Source: Kordiimonadaceae bacterium (GTDB taxonomy: Bacteria; Pseudomonadota; Alphaproteobacteria; Sphingomonadales; Kordiimonadaceae). From it: a stretch of 47,808 bases of DNA. Within the stretch, counting starts at the first letter, position 1. Each line of letters opens with the position of its first letter. Made by a program: the position numbers and the translations under genes. The notes beneath the pieces were generated by a model. That model did no database searches and was not told where the DNA came from. It was given only the letters and a program-made list of their open reading frames with translations. The stretch covers positions 1 through 47,808 of the forward strand of contig JASBSO010000075.1 of NCBI GenBank assembly GCA_030148905.1, read 5' to 3'. Below are positions 11,298 through 20,205 of the stretch, piece after piece.

Positions 11298-12797
11298 TTG
11301 CGCGGGATTGTGTATAGTGTTCGTCTGATCGGGCTTGCGGGCAGGCTTCGGCGCTACGGTGCGCTGAGAGCTCTGCGCGATATCGAAATGATCCCGCCGT
11401 GGGTGATTACCGCCCTGCGACTGGTTACTCTGTGGGTGCCGCGGCGCGCGCGGCTGCCGAAGACGCGCGGCGAGCGATTGGCCGCAGCACTGGCCAGCAT
11501 GGGTCCCGCCTATATCAAGCTTGGGCAAACGCTGGCGATGCGGCCCGACCTGGTGGGCAGGCCTCTGGCTGAAGGGTTGATGACGCTTCAGGACCGGCTG
11601 CCAGCTTTTTCCGGCGATCAGGCCGTACGTATTGTCGAAAGCGAACTGGGCGGTGCCATCGGCGATCACTTCCAATCTTTTGACCGCACGGCGGTAGCCG
11701 CTGCCTCGATCGCGCAGGTGCACAAAGCGGTCACCACGGATGGGCGGCAGGTTGCGGTCAAGGTCCTCCGGCCCGGGATCGAAGCGCGTTTTGGCCGCGA
11801 TATTGCCCTGTTTGAAGGGCTGGCGGATATCGCCGAACGGCATTCGGCCGAGGCCCGGCGTCTGCGCCTGTTGGACGTGGCCGCCGAGGTGCGCCGCCTG
11901 ACCGAACGCGAAATGGACCTGCGCATGGAAGCGGCGAGTGCGACCGAGCTTGCGAGCAATATGGCGGGCGAGCTGGGCTACCGCATTCCGTCGGTGGAGT
12001 GGGAGCTGAGCAGCAAGCGCGTGATGACGCTGGAATGGGTTGACGGCATCCGCATCGGCGACCGCGACGCGCTGGTCGCAGCGGGGCACGATGTGGATGC
12101 GCTGGCAGCGCGGATTGTGCAAATTTTTCTCAAACAGGCGATGCGCGACGGCTATTTTCACGCCGACCTGCACCAGGGCAATGTGATTGTGGAACCGGGT
12201 GGCACGTTGGTTGCCATCGATTTTGGCATCATGGGCCGCCTCGGGCGCAAGGAGCGTTATTTCCTGGCGGAAATACTGTTCTGTTTCATCACCGGCAATT
12301 ATGTGCACGCCGCCGAGGTGCATTTTGAGGCGGGCTATGTGCCGCGCGGTCAGGATGTCGGCGCGTTTGCCGAGGCGCTGCGCGCGATTGCCGAACCCAT
12401 TCGCGATGTACCGGTTGAAGAGATTTCCGGCGGCAAGCTGTTGGCGCAGCTTTTTGCCACGACCGAACGGTTTCAGATGCGCGCCCGGCCCGAACTGATC
12501 ATGCTTCAGCGCACCATGGTGATGGCCGAGGGCATGGCCCTGCACCTCAACCCCAAAACCAATATGTGGGAAACCTCGCGGCCGGTGATCGAAGACTGGG
12601 TGAAGGACAATCTCTCGCCCGAGGTGCGGCTTGCCGATATGATCAATCAATTGCCCCGCATCGCATCGCGGCTATGGTATTTTATCAACCGGGACGAACC
12701 GGAGCCCGCACCGCCGCCGCCGGTTATCGTAGCCCGGCACGGGCTGTTTTGGCCGCTGTTGGCCGTGGGGCTTCTTATCACTCTGATCTTGACCTAA
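11298..12797 (+). CDS. ubiB: Ubiquinone biosynthesis protein UbiB (ABC1/AarF atypical kinase)
   Basis: This 499-residue membrane-anchored atypical kinase/ATPase is needed for aerobic ubiquinone synthesis. The ADCK-specific 'KLGQTLAMRPD' (KxGQ motif, 74-77) precedes the nucleotide-binding 'AVKVLRPG' with Lys155. The catalytic 'HADLHQGN' is at 288-295 and the metal-binding DFG at 308-310. The last 20 residues form a membrane helix. The start is TTG, with AGGGG 6 bases upstream overlapping the end of ubiE; the next candidate is a GTG at 11310. It forms a unit with ubiE. Confidence 0.95.
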   Translation: MRGIVYSVRLIGLAGRLRRYGALRALRDIEMIPPWVITALRLVTLWVPRRARLPKTRGERLAAALASMGPAYIKLGQTLAMRPDLVGRPLAEGLMTLQDRLPAFSGDQAVRIVESELGGAIGDHFQSFDRTAVAAASIAQVHKAVTTDGRQVAVKVLRPGIEARFGRDIALFEGLADIAERHSAEARRLRLLDVAAEVRRLTEREMDLRMEAASATELASNMAGELGYRIPSVEWELSSKRVMTLEWVDGIRIGDRDALVAAGHDVDALAARIVQIFLKQAMRDGYFHADLHQGNVIVEPGGTLVAIDFGIMGRLGRKERYFLAEILFCFITGNYVHAAEVHFEAGYVPRGQDVGAFAEALRAIAEPIRDVPVEEISGGKLLAQLFATTERFQMRARPELIMLQRTMVMAEGMALHLNPKTNMWETSRPVIEDWVKDNLSPEVRLADMINQLPRIASRLWYFINRDEPEPAPPPPVIVARHGLFWPLLAVGLLITLILT

Positions 12798-12859
12798 AGC
12801 GGCGCGAGCGATAGGCGAAACGCTTATGCGGACCGACCAAACAGAAAGGGCGCAGCACG

Positions 12860-14071
12860 GTGTCACTGACCGATAAAACCATTTTGCTGATCATTGGCGG
12901 CGGTGTTGCGGCCTATAAGGCCCTGGAGCTTTCGCGCCGGTTGATGGACAAGGGCGCGCGCGTGCGCACGGTCTTAACCAAGGGCGGGGCGGAATTTATC
13001 ACCCCGCTGTCTTGCGCCAGCCTGACCGGCGAGCAGTGCTTTACCGAATTGTTTGACCTCAAAGACGAAGCCGAAATGGGGCATATTCGCCTGTCGCGCG
13101 AGGCCGACCTTGTTCTGGTGGCGCCGGCCACCGCCGACCTGATGGCGAAAATGGCGGCGGGTCTGGCGAATGATTTGGCCAGTACGGTGCTGCTGGCCAC
13201 CGACAAGCCGGTGATGGTCGCGCCCGCCATGAACGCCGAAATGTGGGCGCATCCCGCGACCCAGCGTAATCTCAAAACCCTGGAAGCCGACGGCATCCAC
13301 CGGATCGAGCCGGGTTCGGGCATGCTGGCGTGCGGCGAATTCGGCCCCGGTCGTTTGGCCGAAGTGCCCGATATCGTCGCCGCCGTGGAGGGTTTTTTCA
13401 GCCCCCATGCGCGCCCGCTTGCGGGCAAGCATATCGTGGTCACCGCCGGGCCAACCTATGAGGCGATCGACCCTGTGCGCTATATCGCCAATCGGTCGTC
13501 GGGCCGTCAGGGTTTTGCCATTGCCGGGGCATTGGCGGGGCTGGGCGCGCGCGTGTCGCTGATTGCGGGGCCGGTGGCGCTCGATACTCCGCCGGGGGTG
13601 GAGCGGATCGACGTCGAATCCGCGCGCGATATGGCCGCAGCGGTCGATGCCGCGCTGCCCGCAGACGCGGCCATTTGTGTGGCGGCGGTCGCTGATTGGC
13701 GCACCGACGGCTGCGCCGAGAAAAAACTGAAAAAGTCGGTCGACGGTTTGCCGAACCTGACGCTCACCGAAAATCCGGACATTCTCAAAGGACTCGCGGG
13801 GCGCAAAGACGGACGGCCCACACTGGTGGTCGGTTTTGCCGCCGAGACCAACGACATCGTTGACCACGCCACCGCCAAGCGGGCGCGCAAGGGCTGCGAC
13901 TGGATTGTCGCCAATGATGTGTCGGTCGGCGACGACGGCGCAGGCGTGATGGGCGGCGACGACAACCGCGTGCATATTATCACAGATACCGGCGTTGAAA
14001 GCTGGGAGGCGATGCTCAAAACCCAGGTGGCGGGCCGGTTGGCGGCGCGCATTGCTGAGGCTCTGGCGTGA
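12860..14071 (+). CDS. coaBC: Bifunctional phosphopantothenoylcysteine decarboxylase / phosphopantothenate-cysteine ligase
   Basis: This 403-residue fusion carries out two steps of coenzyme A synthesis. The N-terminal CoaC flavoprotein has the catalytic His75 in 'MGHIRLSR', the PAMN motif (122-125) and the active-site Cys158 in '[12 protein letters not shown]'. The C-terminal CoaB ligase begins near 190 with '[15 protein letters not shown]' and 'NRSSGRQG', and keeps the KKLKK lysines. The start is GTG with AAAGGG upstream. The TGA overlaps the dut GTG (GTGA), so dut is translationally coupled; coaBC-dut is a common bacterial pair. Confidence 0.96.
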   Translation: MSLTDKTILLIIGGGVAAYKALELSRRLMDKGARVRTVLTKGGAEFITPLSCASLTGEQCFTELFDLKDEAEMGHIRLSREADLVLVAPATADLMAKMAAGLANDLASTVLLATDKPVMVAPAMNAEMWAHPATQRNLKTLEADGIHRIEPGSGMLACGEFGPGRLAEVPDIVAAVEGFFSPHARPLAGKHIVVTAGPTYEAIDPVRYIANRSSGRQGFAIAGALAGLGARVSLIAGPVALDTPPGVERIDVESARDMAAAVDAALPADAAICVAAVADWRTDGCAEKKLKKSVDGLPNLTLTENPDILKGLAGRKDGRPTLVVGFAAETNDIVDHATAKRARKGCDWIVANDVSVGDDGAGVMGGDDNRVHIITDTGVESWEAMLKTQVAGRLAARIAEALA

Positions 14072-14532
14072 CCGGGGCGGCGGATATCCGCGTTTCGGTT
14101 AAACGCCTGCCGCACGGTGAGGGGTTGGCGCTTCCGGCTTATGAAACGCCCGACAGCGCCGGGATGGACCTGATGGCCGCGCTGGAAGCAGGCGGTGACA
14201 TGGTGGTTGCGCCGGGGGCGCGGGTGCTGGTGCCCACAGGGTTGGCAATTGCCCTGCCCAGCGGATTTGAAGCACAGATTCGCCCGCGTTCGGGCCTTGC
14301 GGTCAAACACGGTCTGACGGTCTTGAACAGCCCCGGCACCATCGATGCCGATTACCGCGGCGAGGTGAAGGTGGCGCTGATCAACCACGGCGACGCGGAC
14401 TTTGTGATCAGCCGCGGCATGCGGATCGCGCAGATGGTGATCGCGCCGGTGACGCGCGCGGCATTGCAGCCGGTTGACAGTCTGGACGACACGGCGCGCG
14501 GTAGCGGTGGTTTCGGCAGTACGGGCGTATGA
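14068..14532 (+). CDS. dut: Deoxyuridine 5'-triphosphate nucleotidohydrolase
   Basis: This 154-residue trimeric dUTPase hydrolyses dUTP to dUMP and pyrophosphate, keeping uracil out of DNA. The five motifs are in order: 'SAGMDLMA' (30-37), '[11 protein letters not shown]' (72-82), '[11 protein letters not shown]' (90-100) with the catalytic Asp, '[12 protein letters not shown]', and the C-terminal 'GSGGFGSTG' arm. The start is GTG, overlapping the coaBC stop by 4 bases. Its own TGA overlaps the ATG of the next gene by 4 bases. Confidence 0.96.
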   Translation: MTGAADIRVSVKRLPHGEGLALPAYETPDSAGMDLMAALEAGGDMVVAPGARVLVPTGLAIALPSGFEAQIRPRSGLAVKHGLTVLNSPGTIDADYRGEVKVALINHGDADFVISRGMRIAQMVIAPVTRAALQPVDSLDDTARGSGGFGSTGV

Positions 14533-15311
14533 CCGACCCGATCGCCAGCTTTTCCGACGATCAGCTTGAGCGCTATGCCCGCCATATCATTCTGAAAGAC
14601 CTGGGCGGCGTGGGGCAGGCGCGGCTTCTGGCGGCCAGGGTTTTGATAATTGGGCTTGGCGGGCTGGGTGCTCCGGTGGTGCAATATCTGGCGGCGGGCG
14701 GCGTGGGCGCGCTTGTTCTGGTGGACGGCGACGATGTCGAGCTGAGCAATTTGCAGCGCCAAACGCTTTATGCCACCGCTGACATCGGCACACCCAAGGC
14801 CGAAAGCGCGGCCCGCGTTGCGCGCGCCATCAATCCGGAGATTGCTGTCGATATTCATACCACCCATGCGGCGGCGGATACGATTGACGCCCTGGTGGCG
14901 GACGCCGATGTGGTGATCGACGGAACCGACCAGTTTACAACGCGGCTGATGGTCAGCGATGCCGCCGTGCGCGCGGGCAAGCCGCTTGTTTCGGGGGCGC
15001 TCGGCCCGACCGAAGGGCAGCTTGCGGTGTTCGACCCCGCCTTCGGCGATGACCAGCCCTGTTATCGGTGTTTTTTGCCCGAGGCCCCCGGCGAAGACCA
15101 TCAGCGCACCTGCAATGATGCCGGGGTTGTCGGCGCGCTGGCCGGGGTGATGGGGACGTTGATGGCGCTGGAAGCAACCAAGCTGATCGCCGATATGGGT
15201 GCGCCGCTGCGGGGCAAAATGTTGGTTTTTGATGCTTTGGACGCGCGCCAACGCGTCCTGCGCATCCAGCGCAACCCCGGTTGTGCGGCCTGCGGCGGGG
15301 GTGCGCGGTGA
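14529..15311 (+). CDS. moeB: MoeB/ThiF-family E1-like adenylyltransferase
   Basis: This 260-residue enzyme adenylates the C-terminal Gly-Gly of a small sulfur-carrier protein (MoaD or ThiS type). '[16 protein letters not shown]' (15-30) and the nucleotide loop 'GLGGLGAP' (42-49) are typical of MoeB. The acidic 'DGTDQF' and the two zinc CxxC pairs (CYRC near 172, CAAC near 253) are present. There is no C-terminal rhodanese domain, unlike MoeBR/MOCS3. Without a neighbouring moaD or thiS, the partner protein cannot be fixed. It overlaps dut upstream and the DsrE-like gene downstream by 4 bases each. Confidence 0.85.
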   Translation: MTDPIASFSDDQLERYARHIILKDLGGVGQARLLAARVLIIGLGGLGAPVVQYLAAGGVGALVLVDGDDVELSNLQRQTLYATADIGTPKAESAARVARAINPEIAVDIHTTHAAADTIDALVADADVVIDGTDQFTTRLMVSDAAVRAGKPLVSGALGPTEGQLAVFDPAFGDDQPCYRCFLPEAPGEDHQRTCNDAGVVGALAGVMGTLMALEATKLIADMGAPLRGKMLVFDALDARQRVLRIQRNPGCAACGGGAR

Positions 15312-15697
15312 ACCGTCGCCCGCCCGCTGTGATTATGGTGGCGTCCAGCGAACCGGAGCGGGTCCATCTGGCGCTGAAAACCGCGATGCTGACCGTCTCT
15401 GCCGGGCGTCCGGTCATGGTCTTTTTCACCAAATTGGCCGTGCTGTCGCTGGTTGCTGGCCGTGAGGACAGCGCGCGCGACGCCATGGACGCGCGACTGG
15501 CTGACCTTGGCCAGGCCGACACGTCAACCCTGCTGGAAGCCCTGAACGCCATGCCGGCGGTGCTTGCGGTCTGCGAAGACAGCCTCGCCGAACATGGCAT
15601 TGATCGCCTGTCGCTGATTTCAGGGCCCGATTTTGACATCACCAGCCTGGCATCCTTTATGGAAAACGCCCGCGGCGGCGATTGGATCACCTTTTAG
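15308..15697 (+). CDS. DsrE-like small protein (putative sulfur-transfer/peroxiredoxin-like)
   Basis: This 129-residue protein starts at a GTG that overlaps the stop of the E1-like gene (GTGA). A longer frame reaching back to 15281 lies inside the preceding gene and is not needed. The pattern 'VHLALKTAMLTVSAGRPVMVFFT' followed by a helix and 'VLAVCEDSLAEHGI' fits the DsrE/DsrF fold. Cys89 is at the position that carries persulfide in active DsrE proteins. Its coupling to an E1-like adenylyltransferase suggests a sulfur-relay role; this is inference. The family assignment is by eye and moderate. Confidence 0.6.
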   Translation: MNRRPPAVIMVASSEPERVHLALKTAMLTVSAGRPVMVFFTKLAVLSLVAGREDSARDAMDARLADLGQADTSTLLEALNAMPAVLAVCEDSLAEHGIDRLSLISGPDFDITSLASFMENARGGDWITF

Positions 15698-15721
15698 GTC
15701 TGGCTCTGCGCCTGCACAGCG

Positions 15722-16594
15722 CTAATCGCTCAGCCCGCGTTTGCGCACCTGCTCAAACGTACCCAGCATCTGCACCTTTTTGGAATGAAAGCGCAGCTCG
15801 TCCATTGCCCGATCAACGGCGGCGTCGCCGGGCTGGCCTTCGATTTCGGCATAAAAGGCCGACGCCGTGAAGGCGAGGCTGTCATAATAGCTCTCCAACT
15901 TGGTCATGTTCACGCCGTTGGTGGCAAAGCCGCCCATGGCCTTGAACAGCGCCGCAGGGATATTGCGCACCTCAAAGGTGAAGGCGGTCATCACCGGGCG
16001 TTCCAGCAAGGCGGTGTCGTTGGGTTCGCGCGCCAGAACAATGAACCGCGTGGTGTTTTCATCGCGGTCTTGCAGGTTGGAGACCAACACCTCAAGGCCG
16101 TATTCCGTGGCCGCCAGTTCGCTGGCGATGGCGGCAAGCGCCTTGGTCTTTTGTTCGGCCACTTGGCGCGCGGCGCCGGCGGTGTCGGTGTTCTGCACCG
16201 TCTCCAGTCCCATGGCATTAAGCCGGACCCGGCATTGATGCAGGGCCTGCACATGGCTTGTCACCTGGCGCAGGTCTGCAAGCGTGGCACCAGGCACCGC
16301 CAACAGCGCGTGCCGAATGGGGCTGAAATGTTCGCCAATGATAAAAAGCCCGCTGCCCGGCAGCAGGTGGTGCATATCGGCCACCCGCCCGGCGGTTGAG
16401 TTTTCAATGGGGATCACGGCCAGTTCGGCGCTGCTGTCGGTGACGGCTTCCAGTGCGCGTTCAAAGGTCGGGCAGGGCAGAACATCCGCACCGGGAAACA
16501 GCGCGTGCGTTGCCTGATGCGAATAGGCACCGCGTTCGCCCTGAAAGGCAATTTTGCCCGATACCGGGCGAGATTTCAAAAAGGCCTGGGTCAT
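15722..16594 (-). CDS. pheA: Prephenate dehydratase
   Basis: This 290-residue monofunctional enzyme converts prephenate to phenylpyruvate in phenylalanine synthesis. The catalytic domain starts at 'KIAFQGERGAYSHQA' (14-28) and includes 'IPIENSTAG' and the essential TRF motif in 'ENTTRFIV' (182-184). A C-terminal ACT domain (about 200-280, with 'GVNMTKLESY') is the phenylalanine feedback site. No chorismate mutase domain is fused. It is divergent from the cytochrome c gene, a neighbour pair also known in other alphaproteobacteria. Confidence 0.95.
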   Translation of the reverse strand: MTQAFLKSRPVSGKIAFQGERGAYSHQATHALFPGADVLPCPTFERALEAVTDSSAELAVIPIENSTAGRVADMHHLLPGSGLFIIGEHFSPIRHALLAVPGATLADLRQVTSHVQALHQCRVRLNAMGLETVQNTDTAGAARQVAEQKTKALAAIASELAATEYGLEVLVSNLQDRDENTTRFIVLAREPNDTALLERPVMTAFTFEVRNIPAALFKAMGGFATNGVNMTKLESYYDSLAFTASAFYAEIEGQPGDAAVDRAMDELRFHSKKVQMLGTFEQVRKRGLSD

Positions 16595-16782
16595 TCAAAA
16601 CGCCTGTTCTGTCATTTCTGTGCCACCGTGCCCGGTGGTTTACACGAAATCAATATCTTGGCCCTAGTCTTGCGCAAAATGTCGGCTTGCATGCGCGCGG
16701 TGCTGTCGCTATTGTCCGGCGCGACCCACTATCCCGGTTGTCCATTTCACGGGGACAGCCTGCAGTAAGAGGGAGATCTACC

Positions 16783-17409
16783 GTGGATTCCTTTGAGTGG
16801 AATAAAGTTTTCATGGCAGTCTTGTCTGCCGCACTGGTTGTTATGGTGATCACGTCGGTGACCCCGGCTTTTTATGATGATGGTACGCACGGCGACGGGC
16901 ACGGCGGCGGCGTTGAGCTGGCGTATAAGGTTGAGATCGCCGAAGCAGAAACGGACGACGCTGCGGAAGCGGATTTGGGCCCAAGTCTTGCCACCCTGCT
17001 CAATAGCGGCGATACCGGCAAAGGCGAACGTCAGTTTGGCAAATGCCGCGCCTGTCATACGCTGGAAGCTGGCGGTCGCAACGGCGTTGGCCCCAACCTT
17101 TATGGGATTGTGGGTGCGCCGGTTGCTGCGCGCGATGGCTATAGTTATTCCTCCGCGCTTGTGGAGTTTGGCGGCGAATGGACCTTTGATCGCCTGGATG
17201 CATGGCTTGCCAATCCCAAGCTGGCGGTGCCGGGCAACAAAATGTCCTTTGCGGGCCTGCGTCGCCCCGATCAGCGCGCCGACCTGATCCTCTATCTGCG
17301 CAGCTTTGCCGACAGTGTGGTGCCGCTGCCAGCGTCCGAAACGCTGGCCGAAGAGGTTGCATCGAATGGTGCGGCCGTTGCGGCTGGTGAGGCCGGACAG
17401 GAAGACTGA
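16783..17409 (+). CDS. Membrane-anchored class I cytochrome c (CycM/cy-like)
   Basis: This 208-residue protein starts at a GTG with GGGAG about 7 bases upstream. The same frame is open far upstream (to 16453), but that part overlaps pheA and is not real. Residues 8-29 form an uncleaved N-terminal membrane anchor, followed by a His/Gly/acid linker. One heme-binding CXXCH (C88, C91, H92) and the distal ligand Met154 in 'PGNKMSFAG' define a class I cytochrome c. Anchored cytochromes of this type carry electrons between the bc1 complex and cytochrome oxidase in the periplasm. The tail after residue 180 is Ala/Glu-rich. A strong terminator follows. Confidence 0.88.
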   Translation: MDSFEWNKVFMAVLSAALVVMVITSVTPAFYDDGTHGDGHGGGVELAYKVEIAEAETDDAAEADLGPSLATLLNSGDTGKGERQFGKCRACHTLEAGGRNGVGPNLYGIVGAPVAARDGYSYSSALVEFGGEWTFDRLDAWLANPKLAVPGNKMSFAGLRRPDQRADLILYLRSFADSVVPLPASETLAEEVASNGAAVAAGEAGQED

Positions 17410-17446
17410 TATCCCGCCCTCGGTTATGGGGGTTTAGACGTCTCTT

Positions 17447-17474
17447 AAAAAGCGCTCTTTGGAGCGCTTTTTTT
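17447..17474. terminator. Bidirectional intrinsic terminator between cytochrome c and NlpC/P60 genes
   Basis: AAAAAGCGCTC (17447-17457), a 4-base loop and GAGCGCTTTTT (17462-17472) form a perfect 11-bp stem flanked by A-run and T-run, so it works in both directions. The T-run on the plus strand overlaps the stop codon of the converging NlpC/P60 gene (17473-17475). Confidence 0.92.
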
Positions 17475-18348
17475 ATGATGCGGTTTGCGATGTGCGCCCA
17501 TAGGCGGCTTCGGGCACACGGTAAAAGCCGTAAAATTCCGAGTCGGCGTCCCTGGAGCGGGCAATCACATCGTCGATATGGTCGTAGCTGGTTGCCATAT
17601 GGGTCTGATTGGAATGCACCATCACTTCCGGGTCGATCATGATCCCCACATGGCCTTTGAAAGCGGCGATATCGCCGCGCTCGGCCTTTACGCCGTCGGG
17701 TTTTTTTTCAAGGCTGTCGATGATCAGGTCCGAATCGCGGTGCAATTGCACGCCCGCCATGAAAAAGGCGATTTGTACAAGCCCGCTGCAATCAATCCCA
17801 AACAGACTGCGCCCGCCCCAGACATAGGGCACACCCAAAAATAATTCTGCCGTACTGACAGGGTCCATCGTGCAGGCCGTCAGCGGCATCAAATGCACAC
17901 GCGGGGCAAAGGTTTTGTCAGACAGCTGGGTGAATCGGTCCCCTTGCTGCAAGACCCGGATTCGCCCGCCCATCGGCACCGGGCGAATCGCGATCGAGCT
18001 CACCTTGGCTGCCATATAGCGGTTGGTCATCAGGCATTTGATGGTATGGCTTGCGGGTTCGCTGTAATCGCTAAGCGCCTGTTTGCTCACCCAGCCGATA
18101 TAGCCGTCGCCCGAACGGGCAAGGCGCACATAGCCTTCATGCTCTTCCATCACATGGCCCGACTCGCCAAAAAGCAAGCTGGATACCTGGGTCGAGGCCA
18201 GATCGGGCTCGGACATCATCGCCGCTGCCGGCACATATCCCATGACATCCGGTTCCTCATAGGGGGCCAGTCTGCGGTCGCTGTCACGCGCGCCTTTTGG
18301 GTCCCACAAGATATGGGTGACGCCGGGCGGTGGGGTATGTTCGGTCAC
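17473..18348 (-). CDS. NlpC/P60 family cell-wall peptidase with N-terminal SH3-type domains
   Basis: This is a 291-residue putative gamma-D-glutamyl-L-diamino acid endopeptidase acting on murein peptides. The catalytic Cys187 is in 'GIDCSGLVQ' and the His233 in 'GHVGIMID', both as expected for NlpC/P60. Two SH3-like segments (about 40-95 and 105-155, 'GYVRLARSGDGYIGWV') precede it. No signal peptide is visible, so it may recycle peptides inside the cell. The start is GTG with AGGA upstream. Genes of this type commonly lie next to a leucyl aminopeptidase in alphaproteobacteria; here a MarR gene lies between them. Confidence 0.88.
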   Translation of the reverse strand: MTEHTPPPGVTHILWDPKGARDSDRRLAPYEEPDVMGYVPAAAMMSEPDLASTQVSSLLFGESGHVMEEHEGYVRLARSGDGYIGWVSKQALSDYSEPASHTIKCLMTNRYMAAKVSSIAIRPVPMGGRIRVLQQGDRFTQLSDKTFAPRVHLMPLTACTMDPVSTAELFLGVPYVWGGRSLFGIDCSGLVQIAFFMAGVQLHRDSDLIIDSLEKKPDGVKAERGDIAAFKGHVGIMIDPEVMVHSNQTHMATSYDHIDDVIARSRDADSEFYGFYRVPEAAYGRTSQTAS

Positions 18349-18369
18349 GTTGCGACTCGTCCTTTGCGC

Positions 18370-18723
18370 TTAGCCTGATTCGCAGGCATTCTTTTCAGCA
18401 CGGACAATTCTATCAGAAAGTTCGCTCAGGAACACGGCCCCTTTCACGGTGCGCTGGACCAGTACATTGCGGCGATCGGCGTCGTCCCGGCGGCGTTTGA
18501 GAAGCCCCAACCGGCCCATGCTGTCGAGTGCGCGGGTAATCACCGGCTTGGCAACACCAAGCTCGGCTGCCAGACCGCGCACCGTGTGCGGCGGATCGGT
18601 CATATAGACGCTCAGCAGCACAGACATTTGGCGCATCGTCAGGTCCGGGTCGTCCGAGCGCACACCATCCAGAAGCGCATTGCGCCACATTTCCAGAAGC
18701 AGTCTGCTTGTTTTTTCGGTCAT
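18370..18723 (-). CDS. MarR-family transcriptional regulator
   Basis: This 117-residue winged-helix regulator includes 'LTMRQMSVLLSVYM', 'TVRGLAAELGVAKPVITRALDSM' as the recognition helix and 'KRRRDDADRRNVLVQRT' as the wing, all typical of MarR. The start chosen at 18723 has GGGA 6 bases upstream; an upstream GTG at 18744 is less likely. It lies 21 bases before the NlpC/P60 gene and 65 bases after the aminopeptidase gene, so it may be co-transcribed. The ligand and targets are unknown. Confidence 0.85.
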   Translation of the reverse strand: MTEKTSRLLLEMWRNALLDGVRSDDPDLTMRQMSVLLSVYMTDPPHTVRGLAAELGVAKPVITRALDSMGRLGLLKRRRDDADRRNVLVQRTVKGAVFLSELSDRIVRAEKNACESG

Positions 18724-18788
18724 AGCACGTCCCAAAACCCCCACTATAAGGTGTCAAACGTGTCTTAAGAAAATGCTAAAACCAGTCG

Positions 18789-20195
18789 CTAAATCAGCGT
18801 TTTAATGGCTTCAAAGCTGGCAAGAAGCCCGTGTGCGGTGCCGCCCTCAGGCTGGCCTGGTCGGCCAGACGGACGCCAGGCGTATATATCGAAATGCGCC
18901 CAGCGGTGGTCGCCGACAAAGCGCTGCAGGAACAGCGCCGCAGTGATCGAGCCCGCCTGCCCGTCGCCGCCGATATTGTTGGTGTCGGCAATCGGGCTCT
19001 CCAACATGGCAGTATAGGGTTCGTATAATGGCATGCGCCACACCGGGTCACCTGATGCCTTGGCGCCTGCCGCAAGCGCCGACCACAGCGCTTCGTCATC
19101 GGTGTAAACGGGGGCCAGATCGGGGCCAAGCGCCACCCGCGCCGCGCCCGTTAGTGTGGCAAAATCCAACAGCAAATCAGGCGCGCCTTCGGTGGCATAG
19201 GTCAGCGCATCGCACAGGATCAGCCGACCCTCGGCGTCAGTGTTGCCCACTTCTATGCTGATCCCGGCGCGGGTAGACAGCACGTCGCCCGGGCGAAATG
19301 CGCCGCCGCTAACGGCGTTTTCCACCGCCGGTACCAAAACCTGCAGGCGGACCGGCAGGCGCGACTGCATAATCAATTGCGCGAGGCCCAAAACATGGGC
19401 AGCACCGCCCATGTCTTTTTTCATCCAGCGCATGGACGCGGCTTGTTTGAGGTTCAGCCCGCCGGTGTCAAAGCACACGCCTTTGCCGACAAGGCTGATT
19501 TTGGGCGCGGTGTCGGGCGTGCCGTCGGCGGCCCAGTTCAACTCGATCAGACGCGGGGCGCGCTCGGGCGTTGCGGCGCGGCCAACCGCATGGATCGCAG
19601 GAAAAACCGCATCCAAGAGCCGGTCGCCGCGGATAACGGTTAGCTCGGCGCCGTGTTCCGCAGCCAGCTGTTCGGCCACCGATTCGAGCGTTGCCGGCCC
19701 CATGTCTTCGGCCGGTGTGTTGACCAGGTCGCGCACCAATGCGACCGCAGCAACCTTGTGCTGAAGCGCGGCGAGTGCACCCTCGGGCACAGCGATTTGT
19801 GCGCCGGTGGTTGGGGGCGTGCTTTTATAGCGGTCAAACCGGTACCCGGCGAGTGCGAAGCCCAGTGCGCCCATGGTTCGGGCGTCTGCGCTGAGCGTAT
19901 CCGACGGCGCGAGGGCATACTGCCCGTCAGGCAAGGCGCTTGCCAGCGGCGCCAACCACCAGGGGTCCACCTCAAGGTTTGAGAGCCGGTCCACGCCGAC
20001 CAGCCCGGCGGTCAGGTGGCCGCTCGAATCAGTGATCAGCAGAGTCTCACCCGCCTTGGCGGTGAACCCATATGTTGCCGCAAATCCCACCCATTCAGGG
20101 GTCGACTCAAGCTGATCAGCGATGACAGGGTGCAGCAAAGTCGCGTCCTTGACCTGCGAGTCAGCGACGAGTCGTTTGGTCAGTGGATGCGACAT
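18789..20195 (-). CDS. M17-family leucyl aminopeptidase
   Basis: This 468-residue cytosolic di-zinc aminopeptidase releases N-terminal residues from peptides. Metal ligands and catalytic residues are in place: Lys238 ('VGKG'), Asp243 ('FDTGG'), Lys250, Asp261 ('KKDMGG') and the hallmark 'NTDAEGR' at 318-324. The N-terminal domain is shorter and more divergent than in E. coli PepA, as in the alphaproteobacterial M17 subgroup. It begins 10 bases after the ferredoxin stop, so the two probably share a transcript. Confidence 0.93.
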   Translation of the reverse strand: MSHPLTKRLVADSQVKDATLLHPVIADQLESTPEWVGFAATYGFTAKAGETLLITDSSGHLTAGLVGVDRLSNLEVDPWWLAPLASALPDGQYALAPSDTLSADARTMGALGFALAGYRFDRYKSTPPTTGAQIAVPEGALAALQHKVAAVALVRDLVNTPAEDMGPATLESVAEQLAAEHGAELTVIRGDRLLDAVFPAIHAVGRAATPERAPRLIELNWAADGTPDTAPKISLVGKGVCFDTGGLNLKQAASMRWMKKDMGGAAHVLGLAQLIMQSRLPVRLQVLVPAVENAVSGGAFRPGDVLSTRAGISIEVGNTDAEGRLILCDALTYATEGAPDLLLDFATLTGAARVALGPDLAPVYTDDEALWSALAAGAKASGDPVWRMPLYEPYTAMLESPIADTNNIGGDGQAGSITAALFLQRFVGDHRWAHFDIYAWRPSGRPGQPEGGTAHGLLASFEAIKTLI

Positions 20196-20205
20196 CAGGC
20201 GGCCC

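Noticed and set aside
11046-12650. 534-codon minus-strand open frame across ubiE/ubiB
   Set aside because: It is antisense to ubiE and ubiB, its sequence is His/Gln/Arg-rich as expected for a shadow frame, and it has no plausible start site.
16453-16782. 110-residue N-terminal extension of the cytochrome c
   Set aside because: It is antisense to pheA and the GTG at 16783 has a proper ribosome binding site followed directly by a membrane anchor.
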